Source: Acidimicrobiia bacterium | GTDB lineage: Bacteria > Actinomycetota > Acidimicrobiia > Acidimicrobiales > AC-14 | Length of the DNA: 39,666 nt | Direction: 5' to 3' | NCBI GenBank assembly: GCA_023264995.1 | Contig: JAHFUR010000040.1 | Coordinates: 1 to 39,666 of the forward strand | Notes under the pieces: generated by a model | Database searches by the model: none | Told to the model about the DNA's origin: nothing | Seen by the model: only the letters and a program-made list of their open reading frames with translations | Made by a program: the position numbers and the translations under genes | Shown here: piece after piece, positions 27,057-33,879 of the stretch | How positions within the stretch are numbered: the stretch's first letter is position 1 | Layout: the number at the start of each line of letters is the position of its first letter

Positions 27057-27085
27057 CCACGCGAGTTCGCGTGGTTTTCGCGTGG
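27057..27085 (+). promoter_or_regulatory. Left candidate integrase arm sites (paired CGCGTGG boxes)
   Basis: CGCGTGG occurs at 27068-27074 and 27079-27085, start to start 11 bp, with TTTT between them. An inverted CCACGCG at 27057-27063 makes a dyad with the first box. The same direct pair with the same spacing occurs near the right end (33666-33683). About 70-100 bp inside an attachment site is where arm-type sites of tyrosine integrases usually lie. Confidence 0.6.
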
Positions 27086-27453
27086 TTGTTTGGGCGTCTC
27101 CGGACCGCCGCGAGCGGCGGGCCTCGTGTACGCGACGCCAGACGCGGCCACAGGTGGTGCGTCGCGAGGAGCGCCGCTTGACCGCCGCGATCCACCCCAG
27201 CCGGTAGACCGCCCCCACTGGATACTGCTCGATCGGTTTCCCCCTTGACCGAGGCAATCCGGCACTCATTCTCAACGGTGAAGGAGGGCACCGGAGGACG
27301 GGATCCTGACGAAGACCGTCCTTCCTGAGCGACGCCCCGACGAAGTCGACAGCGACGAGCGGCACCGGTCAGCGATCAACGCGTCACCACCTGGAAGCCC
27401 CGATGGCAGCTTTCTGCTGTGGTGGTTCCCGCTCACGCCGGCACCCGCCCGAG
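27086..27453. other. Element left end without a recognisable gene
   Basis: Beyond the arm-like boxes I see no credible coding sequence. Frames reading through here have mixed third-position composition, and one long minus-strand frame ends in the translation of the tRNA itself. A GGTGAAGGAGGGCACC stretch near 27278 resembles a ribosome-binding site but no good gene follows. Confidence 0.5.
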
Positions 27454-27852
27454 TTAGAGGCGCGGGTCTGGCCAATCCTTGCCACCAGCGGCATCCGCAC
27501 CGCCGCGCGATCCGCACGCAACGGCTTGGCTGACCTTCACCGTGATTCGCTCGCTCGGACGTCGGCTTAGCCGGAAGGGAAGACATCCAATCTGTTGGCT
27601 GCTCGAGCCCAAGACGATCATCGAGTTGTAACCCGACTTGACCTCCACGTTCCCACCGCCGAGCTGGCCGGGCTTCAGCAGCCAGTCGTCCCCGGTCCGG
27701 GAGCAGTCATGCGATTTGCAGACCTTTAGCGTCACCGATTCCGGCAGATCGTTCTTCACATCTACCGCCACGGGCTCCGAGGAGGTGGCGCACGCGGTCA
27801 GCCCGCAGAGGGCAGCGAGCGCCCCCAACGTGGTTAATCGCACGAAGGTCAT
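27454..27852 (-). CDS. Putative lipoprotein carried by the element
   Basis: 132 residues from the ATG at 27852, which places a lipoprotein signal at the N-terminus: MTFVRLTTLGALAALCGLTAC, with lipobox L-T-A-C. A longer frame upstream would bury this signal. The mature part (EPVAVDVKNDLPESVTLKVC, then SHDCSRTGDDWLL) has several cysteines (KVCKSHDC, GCLPF, VACGS) that could form disulfides outside the membrane. I do not recognise a family. Codon use is less extreme in GC than in chromosomal neighbours, in line with acquisition with the element. A role in surface exclusion or envelope interaction is possible but only a guess. Confidence 0.7.
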   Translation of the reverse strand: MTFVRLTTLGALAALCGLTACATSSEPVAVDVKNDLPESVTLKVCKSHDCSRTGDDWLLKPGQLGGGNVEVKSGYNSMIVLGSSSQQIGCLPFRLSRRPSERITVKVSQAVACGSRGGADAAGGKDWPDPRL

Positions 27853-27985
27853 CCACGCGCTGGGCCTACTGCATGGTCGCTGTGCTCTCTCGCTCGTCCG
27901 GCCTACCACCACCAGACAGCCCGTCGGCTTTCCGGACCCCTCATAGTCCACTCGATAGCGTCCCTAATCCTTGCCAGCTGGGACA

Positions 27986-28003
27986 ACCCTGCGATCGCAG
28001 GGT
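27986..28003 (-). terminator. Perfect 18-bp palindrome after the DUF4160-DUF2442 pair
   Basis: ACCCTGCGATCGCAGGGT is fully self-complementary and starts 9 bp past the minus-strand stop at 28013. As RNA it could form a 7-bp stem with a GATC loop, but no T-tract follows, so it could equally be a protein binding site. Confidence 0.4.
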
Positions 28004-28012
28004 GGCGTATAG

Positions 28013-28276
28013 TCAGGACGTCCGGGCAGCGGCGGATTCCCGGTAGAGCATCTCCGGCGCCACGTCGGCGCCATTGGGCCACACGATCGTCCCCTCCTCG
28101 GCGTCAACGCGCACCTGGGCGAAAAGAACAGGGTCGTTGCGTAGGGGTTCGAACACCGGGCCCCACAAGTGCGGCAGGAGGTCGACCTCCCCGAGGGTGC
28201 CGTCGTCGAAAGTGACGCCCACCACGAAGTCGTGCAGGACTTCCACTTTGGTAACGACGGGGATCGGGTCGGTCAT
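28013..28276 (-). CDS. DUF2442 family protein
   Basis: 87 residues from the ATG at 28276, overlapping the stop of the DUF4160 gene (ATGA). The sequence TKVEVLHDFVVGVTFDDGTL followed by GEVDLLPHLWGPVFEPLRND and IVWPNGADVAPEMLY is typical of DUF2442. These proteins regularly follow a DUF4160 gene and the pair is often proposed to be a toxin-antitoxin module; biochemical proof is limited as far as I know. The N-terminal beta-rich part and the W-P-N-G-A-D-V-A motif are intact. On this element it may serve stable maintenance (inference). Confidence 0.9.
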   Translation of the reverse strand: MTDPIPVVTKVEVLHDFVVGVTFDDGTLGEVDLLPHLWGPVFEPLRNDPVLFAQVRVDAEEGTIVWPNGADVAPEMLYRESAAARTS

Positions 28277-28533
28277 GGCAGTGGCTCAATCGTACCCAAG
28301 GGCTCATGAGCAAGCGCGTGCGCCCACGTGGCCATGAGCTCGTCACGGTACAGCTCGCCCCACTCGCGAACGAGGCGCATGGCCCGGTTGGGCAGACCGC
28401 CGGCAAGCACCTCCAGCGATGCGATGTCTACCGCCGCCCGGTGCTCTCCGTAACGGGCGTGGAAATGCGGAGGCGGATGCTCGGCCCAGTACAGGGAGAT
28501 GACGATCCCGTAGAACTCGCTCAGCCTGGGCAC
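28273..28533 (-). CDS. DUF4160 family protein
   Basis: 86 residues from a GTG at 28533. MPRLSEFYGIVISLYWAEHP followed by PPHFHARYGEHRAAVDIASL is the diagnostic DUF4160 pattern, including the PPHFHARYGE core. The C-terminal half (GGLPNRAMRLVREWGELYRD) is helical. It is the first gene of a two-gene unit with DUF2442, joined by a 4-bp stop-start overlap. A role as partner in a toxin-antitoxin-like pair has been proposed for such genes; which protein is toxic is not clear from sequence. Confidence 0.9.
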   Translation of the reverse strand: MPRLSEFYGIVISLYWAEHPPPHFHARYGEHRAAVDIASLEVLAGGLPNRAMRLVREWGELYRDELMATWAHALAHEPLGTIEPLP

Positions 28534-28636
28534 CGGGTGAGTCTCTCAGCGAGCGACGCGGTCAGTTCGAGCCGGCAACGGCTCAACGCCGACGTGACGT
28601 CTGGACGGCTGCCGTCCCACCCGCAGCGAGCCCATC

Positions 28637-28876
28637 TCACTCGGACCGAGGCCTACGTGCGTCATCGATCCAAAGCTCAATCTCCTGCGGGTCGAAGCGT
28701 ACGAGGTGACCCCACTTCACAATCGGGATGCGCTTCTCGGCCACGAGCCTCCGGATGTGGCGGACGGTGACCCCGAGACGCTTGGCCACCCACTCGATGT
28801 CGACCAACTCCGTCTGCGTACTCGACCCTGCTCTCTTGCCAACCATGATCGGTAGTCCCTTCTGAGGCGCCGCCAT
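28637..28876 (-). CDS. Excisionase-like helix-turn-helix protein
   Basis: 79 residues from ATG 28876 (AGGTGAGG upstream) or 69 from ATG 28846 (AGAAGGGA upstream); both are plausible. The domain is a MerR/excisionase-type winged helix: IEWVAKRLGVTVRHIRRLVA followed by EKRIPIVKWGHLVRFDPQEI. This is the pattern of small Xis and DNA-binding proteins encoded beside tyrosine integrases. It probably bends DNA at the element ends to direct excision and may repress the divergent relaxase region. Two overlapping palindromes lie 48-66 bp upstream. Confidence 0.85.
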   Translation of the reverse strand: MAAPQKGLPIMVGKRAGSSTQTELVDIEWVAKRLGVTVRHIRRLVAEKRIPIVKWGHLVRFDPQEIELWIDDARRPRSE

Positions 28877-28923
28877 GACCCCTCACCTATCTACTGGTCC
28901 GTTTCCAGCCGAAACGCGACAAA

Positions 28924-28942
28924 GAAATCTGAGATTTCTCAG
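28924..28942. promoter_or_regulatory. Two overlapping palindromes upstream of the excisionase gene
   Basis: GAAATCT-G-AGATTTC (28924-28938) and CTGAGA-TT-TCTCAG (28929-28942) are both perfect dyads sharing ten bases. They sit in the AT-rich divergent region between the excisionase-like gene and the relaxase and are likely an operator. Confidence 0.55.
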
Positions 28943-29069
28943 CAGCGCCCCTCTTGCACACGGACAGTGCCGACAAGACCACAGGCCGCATCGATCGACC
29001 GACTCATCAGCCGAACCAATTTCGTCTCAGGGCCAGATCTCGCTCCCCGTCGGAACTAACCCATTCTCT

Positions 29070-29160
29070 ACCGTCCACTGACCTCAACGAACCGTCATTG
29101 ACCCGAAACACCACAATGACACCGATACAGACCGCAATATACCGCCATAGACCGATCAGC
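29070..29160 (+). repeat. Phased ACCG decamer array upstream of the relaxase
   Basis: ACCG begins at 29121, 29131, 29141 and 29151, exactly every 10 bp. The phase continues leftward as ACCC at 29101, ACCG at 29091 and ACCT at 29081, with ACCG at 29070 (11 bp) and one non-matching unit at 29111. The bases after ACCG vary but are A/T-rich. One site per helical turn fits cooperative binding along one DNA face or an oriT-type accessory region. The whole region 28877-29257 otherwise lacks genes. Confidence 0.65.
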
Positions 29161-29170
29161 AAATAGACTC

Positions 29171-29200
29171 TTTACAACCCCGCAACATCCCTCCCATACT
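29171..29200 (+). promoter_or_regulatory. Candidate promoter for the relaxase gene
   Basis: TTTACA (29171-29176) and CATACT (29195-29200) are 18 bp apart, a fair match to a housekeeping promoter, about 58 bp before the relaxase GTG. It lies directly after the ACCG array, so that array could regulate it. GCAACATC occurs twice here (29182, 29201). Confidence 0.35.
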
Positions 29201-29257
29201 GCAACATCTCTTATACACGATTTCAAGGGTGTCCCCTTGAAGGAGGGCGGTGCCGCC

Positions 29258-32149
29258 GTGGCCTGGATGCAGATCATGGGAGCCAATTCGGTCGACTACC
29301 ACCGTGCCACCGTGCTGGCCCGGGGCGACGACCACCCTGGCCAGGCCCTGGCCTACTACGCCTCCCGGGGCGAGACCCCACTGCTGTGGGGCGGCGCCGG
29401 CGCCCGCCTGTTGGGCCTGCAGGGGGCGGTGACCGATGAGCAGTACTCGGCGATCTACGGCCCCGGCGGCGCCTGTGACCCCACCACCGGGGAGCGGCTG
29501 GTGAACACCAAGTGCCCGGGGCTGGAGCTGGTGGTCTCGGCCCACAAGTCGGTGGCCGAGCTGGGCGTCATCGGCCGGGCCGAGGACATGCACAAGATCA
29601 TGGACGCCGAGCGCGACGCCACCCTGGCCTACCTCGACGACCTGACCCGGCGCCTGGGTGGACGACGGGGCGAGGCGGCGGTGCGCACCCCCACCGAGGG
29701 GCTGATCTACGCCACCGCACGCCACGCCACGTCCCGGGCCGGCGACCCCGGGCCTCACGACCACGTGCTGGTGGCCAACCTCGTGCGCATGAACGACGAC
29801 AAGGGCGGCTGGAAGGCAGCGGTCACCAACCTGTGGACCGAGCACCTCCACGCCGCCACCATGGCCGGGCGCATGGCCTCGGCCCGTGTTGCCGTGGAGC
29901 TGGGCTACGCCATCGTTGCCGACGACGGACCGTCGGGAAAGCTCGGGCACTGGGCCATCGCCGGCGTGCCCGAGGCGGTCATGGACGCCCACTCCAAGCG
30001 GGCGGCGGAGATCGAAGCCGAGATGCAGCGCACGGGCAACTCGAGCTACCAGGCCCGCAACGTTGCCGCCCGGGCCACCAGGGGGCCCAAACGCCACCAG
30101 CCCGTCGGCGATCTCATGCCCCGGTGGGTGGCCGAGATCGGCGAGGTCGGCTGGAGCGTGGAGGCCATCAGCCAGGCCGTCGACCGGGAGGCAGCAGCAC
30201 GGCGGCCGCCGTCGCCCACGCTGAGCGCGGAGGGGGTGCGCAGCATCGTCAACCGGGTGCTCGACGCCGATGGCGCCCTGGCCGCCCGCAAGGTGTTCAC
30301 CCGCCGTGACGTGGTCGTAGCGGTCGCCCCGTCGCTCTACGGCCGTGACCCCGGCGAGCTGGCCCGGGTGGTGGACCGCACGCTGGCCGATCCCGAGGCC
30401 GTGGCGCTGCTGGGCGTGGCCGGAGCGAGCGAGCGGGCCTATGCCACCGCGGTGACCATCGCCCGGGAGGAAGCCATCGCCCGCTCCGTCGAGGCCCAGG
30501 TCTCCCGAAGCAACGCTCCTGCAACATCGGTCGCGAACGCTCGCGCGGCCGTGGCGGCCGCTGAGGAGCGACTCGGCCACGCCATGACGGCCGGCCAGCG
30601 CGACGCAGTTGAGGCCGTGTGCACGTCGGGGCGCGGCGTGGACCTGGTTGTCGGCGTGGCAGGCTCGGGCAAGACGACCGCCCTGGCCGCGACGCGGGAC
30701 GCCTTCGAGGAAGCCGGCTACGAGGTAATCGGCACGTCGACCTCGGGCCAGGCGGCACGGACCCTGAAGCGCGAGGCGGGCATCGACAGCCGGACGCTGG
30801 CCTCGCTCAACTGGCGCATTGCCCACAACACCCTGCGCCTGTCGCCTCGCCACGTGGCCGTTCTCGACGAGGCGGCCATGACCGACGACGCCGCCCTCGT
30901 CGCCTTCCTGGAGGCAGCCCGGGTCACCGGAGCCAAGGTGGTGGCGGTTGGCGATCCCCGCCAGCTGTCCTCCGTCGGCCCGGGCGGCGGCTTCGAGGCC
31001 GTGGTACGGCGGTTCGGAGGCGCCGTGCACGTGCTCAGCGAGAACGTCCGCCAAGTCGATGCCGGCGAACGAGCGGCGCTGGCCCAGCTGCGGTCGGGCA
31101 AGGTCGACGAGGCCGTGTCCTGGTACGCCGGCGCCGGTCGCATCGCCGTGTCCCCGGATCGGGACACGGCCCTCGACGCCACCGTGGCCGGCTGGGCCGC
31201 AGACATGGCCAAGGGCACCTCGACCGCCATGTACGCCTGGCGGCGGGCCAACGTGGCCGAGCTGAACCTCCGGGGCCGCAAGGCGTGGGAGAAGCTCGGG
31301 CGGCTGTCCGGCCCGGAGCTGACCGTCGGCGACCCCGGCTACCGGACCGGGGACCGCGTCGTCACCCTGGCCCCCGGTGCCGGCGGGGAGATCGTGACCT
31401 CCGAGTGCGGCACCGTTCTGGCCGTCGACGTCGCCCGCCGGGAGCTGGCCGCCACCATGGACGACGGGCGCATCCAGCGCTTCGGACCCGACGAGCTCGA
31501 CGCCGCCCATTTGGCCCACGCCTACGCCATCACCGTCCATCGCTCTCAAGGGGCGACGGTGGGCCGGGCCCATATCTACGAGGACGGCGGCGGCCGGGAG
31601 CTGGCCTACGTGAAGATGAGCCGGGCCCGGGAGCGCTCGACCGTCTACGCGGTGGCCGACTCGGTCGAGCATGCGGTCGAGGACCTGGGACGCACCTGGA
31701 GCCCGTCCCGGCGTATCGGCTGGGCCATCGACCAGGGCACGCCGGCGCCGGGCATCGGCGCTGAGCCGGTCCCGGACGCACCTGCGGTGTCGGCCAGCCT
31801 GCGTCACGCCCGATTGGTGGCCGAGCGGGAGGCGGTGGCTGTGGTGGTCCCCTCCGACCCGAGCTCCGCCTTCTACCGGACCCGGAACACCGTGGATCGC
31901 CTGCAGCGCAAGCTCGAGGACCTGGACAAGGCCGAGGGATGGGGCGAATGGCGAGGCACCCCGCTGGGAGGGGCGCCATCGCCTGGAGCGGAGCCGTACA
32001 GGAGAGGCGGGCCTGCCTGGCCCAGGCCGAACACGTCGGGCTCCGGGAGCGTCACCGGCTGCGCCAGCGGGCAACCAAAGCTGCCGAGCAGATCGGTCCT
32101 CTGCGGGAGCGCTTCGAGGCGCTGGCCCGGCCGGAGCGGGTCCGGCTGA
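29258..32149 (+). CDS. MobF-family relaxase-helicase (TraA/TrwC-like), frame breaks near C-terminus
   Basis: 963 residues from the GTG at 29258 (AAGGAGG upstream); an in-frame TTG at 29237 precedes the ribosome-binding site and is unlikely. The N-terminal TrwC relaxase has paired Tyr33-Tyr34 (ALAYYASRGETPLLWGG) and the three-histidine metal site (His156 in ARHATSRAGD, His167 and His169 in PGPHDHVLVANL). The C-terminal RecD-like helicase has VGVAGSGKTTALAA (Lys472), VLDEAAMTDDAALVAFL, VGDPRQLSSVGPGGGF, ITVHRSQGATVGRAH and VKMSRARERSTVY. It would nick oriT and unwind the transferred strand. After about residue 904 the frame turns into low-quality sequence (PSPGAEPYRRGGPAWPRP), while the expected coiled-coil tail continues in another frame. 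Confidence 0.92.
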   Translation: MAWMQIMGANSVDYHRATVLARGDDHPGQALAYYASRGETPLLWGGAGARLLGLQGAVTDEQYSAIYGPGGACDPTTGERLVNTKCPGLELVVSAHKSVAELGVIGRAEDMHKIMDAERDATLAYLDDLTRRLGGRRGEAAVRTPTEGLIYATARHATSRAGDPGPHDHVLVANLVRMNDDKGGWKAAVTNLWTEHLHAATMAGRMASARVAVELGYAIVADDGPSGKLGHWAIAGVPEAVMDAHSKRAAEIEAEMQRTGNSSYQARNVAARATRGPKRHQPVGDLMPRWVAEIGEVGWSVEAISQAVDREAAARRPPSPTLSAEGVRSIVNRVLDADGALAARKVFTRRDVVVAVAPSLYGRDPGELARVVDRTLADPEAVALLGVAGASERAYATAVTIAREEAIARSVEAQVSRSNAPATSVANARAAVAAAEERLGHAMTAGQRDAVEAVCTSGRGVDLVVGVAGSGKTTALAATRDAFEEAGYEVIGTSTSGQAARTLKREAGIDSRTLASLNWRIAHNTLRLSPRHVAVLDEAAMTDDAALVAFLEAARVTGAKVVAVGDPRQLSSVGPGGGFEAVVRRFGGAVHVLSENVRQVDAGERAALAQLRSGKVDEAVSWYAGAGRIAVSPDRDTALDATVAGWAADMAKGTSTAMYAWRRANVAELNLRGRKAWEKLGRLSGPELTVGDPGYRTGDRVVTLAPGAGGEIVTSECGTVLAVDVARRELAATMDDGRIQRFGPDELDAAHLAHAYAITVHRSQGATVGRAHIYEDGGGRELAYVKMSRARERSTVYAVADSVEHAVEDLGRTWSPSRRIGWAIDQGTPAPGIGAEPVPDAPAVSASLRHARLVAEREAVAVVVPSDPSSAFYRTRNTVDRLQRKLEDLDKAEGWGEWRGTPLGGAPSPGAEPYRRGGPAWPRPNTSGSGSVTGCASGQPKLPSRSVLCGSASRRWPGRSGSG

Positions 32150-32421
32150 AGGTCGAGCTGCCCGAGGCCAAGAGGAGCCTGGCCGACCTCCAGGGCCGGC
32201 ACAACGCCTACAAGCGGTTCCAGTACGAGCATCCCGAGGCCCTCCGCCGCCTCGACCGCCTGGACGAGCAGATCGCCACTGCCGCTTGGGAGCTCGGCCT
32301 GGAGCGCCAGGAACTCGACGGCATCCGACCTGAGCCGCCGCAACAGAGCGCACAGCAGTGGGCCATGGAGCGGGGTATCCGGGGCATGGACCGCGGCATG
32401 GACCTTGGAATCGACCTGTGA
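31939..32421 (+). pseudogene. Frameshifted C-terminal tail of the relaxase
   Basis: This frame contains the tail that normally follows the relaxase helicase: AIAWSGAVQERRACLAQAEH, then a charged coiled coil (REAL-like ERFEALARPERVRLKVELPE, LDRLDEQIATAAWELGLERQ) ending at 32421. The true junction with the upstream frame falls near the G-run at 31970-31973, where GEWRGTPLG of the main frame should join GAIAWSG of this one; one missing base explains it. The ATG at 31939 is probably not a real start. This may be a mutation, a sequencing error or a translational frameshift. Confidence 0.75.
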
Positions 32422-32545
32422 CGCCGGTCGAGGCCGCTCTGGCAGGGTCGGCTGTCTCTGCTGCTCGATACGCTTCCCGACGCGATTCCCCCGCGCTCGA
32501 CACCACCCGACGGTGGCGGATTGTTGACGATGAGAAGGAGGCGCA

Positions 32546-33730
32546 ATGGCCAGCGTTCAGAAGCGACAGCGAGCTCGAGGTGGGGCCTCGTGGGTCGTGC
32601 GGTACCGGGACCCGAACAATCGCCCGCGCGAACGGTGGTTCCCCACGGCCGCCGACGCACGTATCTTCGCCAAGACAGTCGACGCCGACGTCGTCAGGGG
32701 CGACTACCTCAACCCGACGCTCGGTCGGACCCGCTTCTCGTACTGGGCCGATCAGTGGTTCGGCACGACAGGCGGGCTGAAGCCCAAGACCCGACAGGGC
32801 TACGAGTCGATGCTTCGCGTCCACGTGGTGCCCCACTTCGGGGGCTGGCAGGTTTCCGCCGTCGACACGCCTGCCGTCCGCGCGTTCCTGGCCAAGATGT
32901 CCGACGCCGGCTCGGCAGTGGGGACGCAGCGGGCCGCTCGGAAGGTGCTCCGCCTGGTCCTGGGTACGGCCATCGAGGGCAACGCCATCCGCCACAATCC
33001 CTGCGACGGTGTGCGCCTCGCCCGGTCGCAACGCGAGGAGATGGTGTTCCTGACCCTCGACCAGGTGCACGCCCTCGCCGAGGCGATGCGCCGGCCCGAG
33101 TACGGGCTGCTGGTCCGGTTCGTCACCCTGACCGGCCTTCGCGCCGGCGAGGTCGGCGCCCTGCGGATCGGCCGCCTGGACCTCCTGCGAGCCCGAGTGG
33201 ACGTCGTCGAGGCCGTGTCCGAAGTGACCGGACACGGGCTGGTCTACGGGCCGACCAAGACCTACGAGCGGCGCAGCGTCCCCATCCCCCGAGCGATGTG
33301 CGACGAGCTGGGTGCCTACCTCGCCACCCGGCCGGCGGACCCTGAGGCGTTCGTCTTCACCGCCCCGGGCGGCGGCCCGCTGCGCCACCACAACTTTTAC
33401 GCCCGTCATTTCCGGTCCGCGGTGGTCGCGGCCGGGCTGCCGGAGCGGATGCGATTTCACGATCTCAGACATACGTGCGCCGCTCTGCTGATCAACGCGG
33501 AACCGCCGGCGCACCCGCTGGCGGTGATGAAACGCCTCGGGCACTCGTCGATCACCGTGACCTACGACACGTACGGGCACCTCTTCCCGGCCCTCGAAGA
33601 AGCCCTCACCGACTCCCTCGACCGCTCCTACCGCGAGAGCCGGGCCAAGGCCGACCTCCGCGATCCGCGTGGATTTCGCGTGGACGACGCCTCAAACGGG
33701 GCCTCGGTGACCGCCTTACACCCCCGCTGA
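32546..33730 (+). CDS. int: Tyrosine-type site-specific integrase
   Basis: 394 residues from ATG 32546, with GAAGGAGG upstream. The N-terminus (SVQKRQRARGGASWVVRYRD) is an arm-binding AP2/Arm-DNA-like domain; residues about 65-150 form the SAM-like core-binding domain (FSYWADQWFG, KTRQGYESMLRVHVVPHFGG). The catalytic domain has Arg199 (LTGLRAGEVGAL), His305/Arg308 (FHDLRHTCAALL), His333 (LGHSS) and the nucleophile Tyr343 (YDTYGHLF). All key residues are present. It sits beside the right attachment site, and its last codons overlap candidate arm sites and an end inverted repeat. Lys and Arg codons such as AGA are somewhat more varied than in host genes. Confidence 0.95.
   Translation: MASVQKRQRARGGASWVVRYRDPNNRPRERWFPTAADARIFAKTVDADVVRGDYLNPTLGRTRFSYWADQWFGTTGGLKPKTRQGYESMLRVHVVPHFGGWQVSAVDTPAVRAFLAKMSDAGSAVGTQRAARKVLRLVLGTAIEGNAIRHNPCDGVRLARSQREEMVFLTLDQVHALAEAMRRPEYGLLVRFVTLTGLRAGEVGALRIGRLDLLRARVDVVEAVSEVTGHGLVYGPTKTYERRSVPIPRAMCDELGAYLATRPADPEAFVFTAPGGGPLRHHNFYARHFRSAVVAAGLPERMRFHDLRHTCAALLINAEPPAHPLAVMKRLGHSSITVTYDTYGHLFPALEEALTDSLDRSYRESRAKADLRDPRGFRVDDASNGASVTALHPR
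33666..33683 (+). promoter_or_regulatory. Right candidate integrase arm sites inside the integrase 3' end
   Basis: CGCGTGG at 33666-33672 and 33677-33683, with the same 11-bp spacing and near-identical spacer (ATTT) as the left pair. They are embedded in the last codons of the integrase gene (D-P-R-G-F-R-V-D-D). Confidence 0.6.
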
Positions 33731-33742
33731 CCTGCACTTTTG
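33727..33742 (-). repeat. Right copy of the 16-bp terminal inverted repeat
   Basis: CTGACCTGCACTTTTG is the reverse complement of 26987-27002. It includes the integrase stop codon (TGA at 33728-33730) and ends 28 bp before the right attachment site. Confidence 0.85.
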
Positions 33743-33770
33743 TCCTTGTGCCGCTCGATTGAGGGTCACT

Positions 33771-33815
33771 CTTCTAAGCAGCGGGTCGCAGGTTCGAGTC
33801 CTGCCGGGGGCGCCG
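33771..33815 (+). repeat. Right attachment site (partial tRNA copy)
   Basis: Exact 45-bp copy of the tRNA-Arg 3' half and its first flanking bases. The sequence before it does not form a D arm or 5' acceptor strand, so it is an att copy and not a second tRNA. It lies 40 bp after the integrase stop codon. Confidence 0.95.
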
Positions 33816-33879
33816 GGCGAGACCCCAAGGCGTGTTCGGGTCGTCGGCGGGCGGCGCCAACGGCACCCGCGCGCCGGGT

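Larger units (their letters stand above)
26942..33815 (+). mobile_element. Mobilizable element integrated at tRNA-Arg(TCT)
   Basis: Flanked by 45-bp identical direct repeats (26942-26986 and 33771-33815) derived from the tRNA 3' half, so about 6.83 kb was inserted. Contents in order are a lipoprotein, a DUF4160-DUF2442 pair, an excisionase-like HTH protein (all minus), a MobF relaxase and a tyrosine integrase (plus) next to the right end. Integrase at the edge, excisionase and relaxase are the standard parts of an integrative mobilizable element. No FtsK/TcpA coupling ATPase, type IV secretion gene or replication initiator is visible, so transfer probably needs a helper. The region 28877-29236 is clearly more AT-rich than the chromosome. 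Confidence 0.93.

Noticed and set aside
26922-27365. A minus-strand frame ending AGLEPATRCLEGSRSIR
   Set aside because: That ending is the well-known false translation of a tRNA gene; the rest has no coding signature.
29156-33580. A 1474-codon minus-strand frame across the relaxase and integrase
   Set aside because: Antisense shadow of two genes with complete catalytic motifs; no recognisable protein features.
33771-33815. A second tRNA-Arg gene
   Set aside because: Only the 3' half is present; no D arm or 5' acceptor strand precedes it, so it is an attachment site copy.
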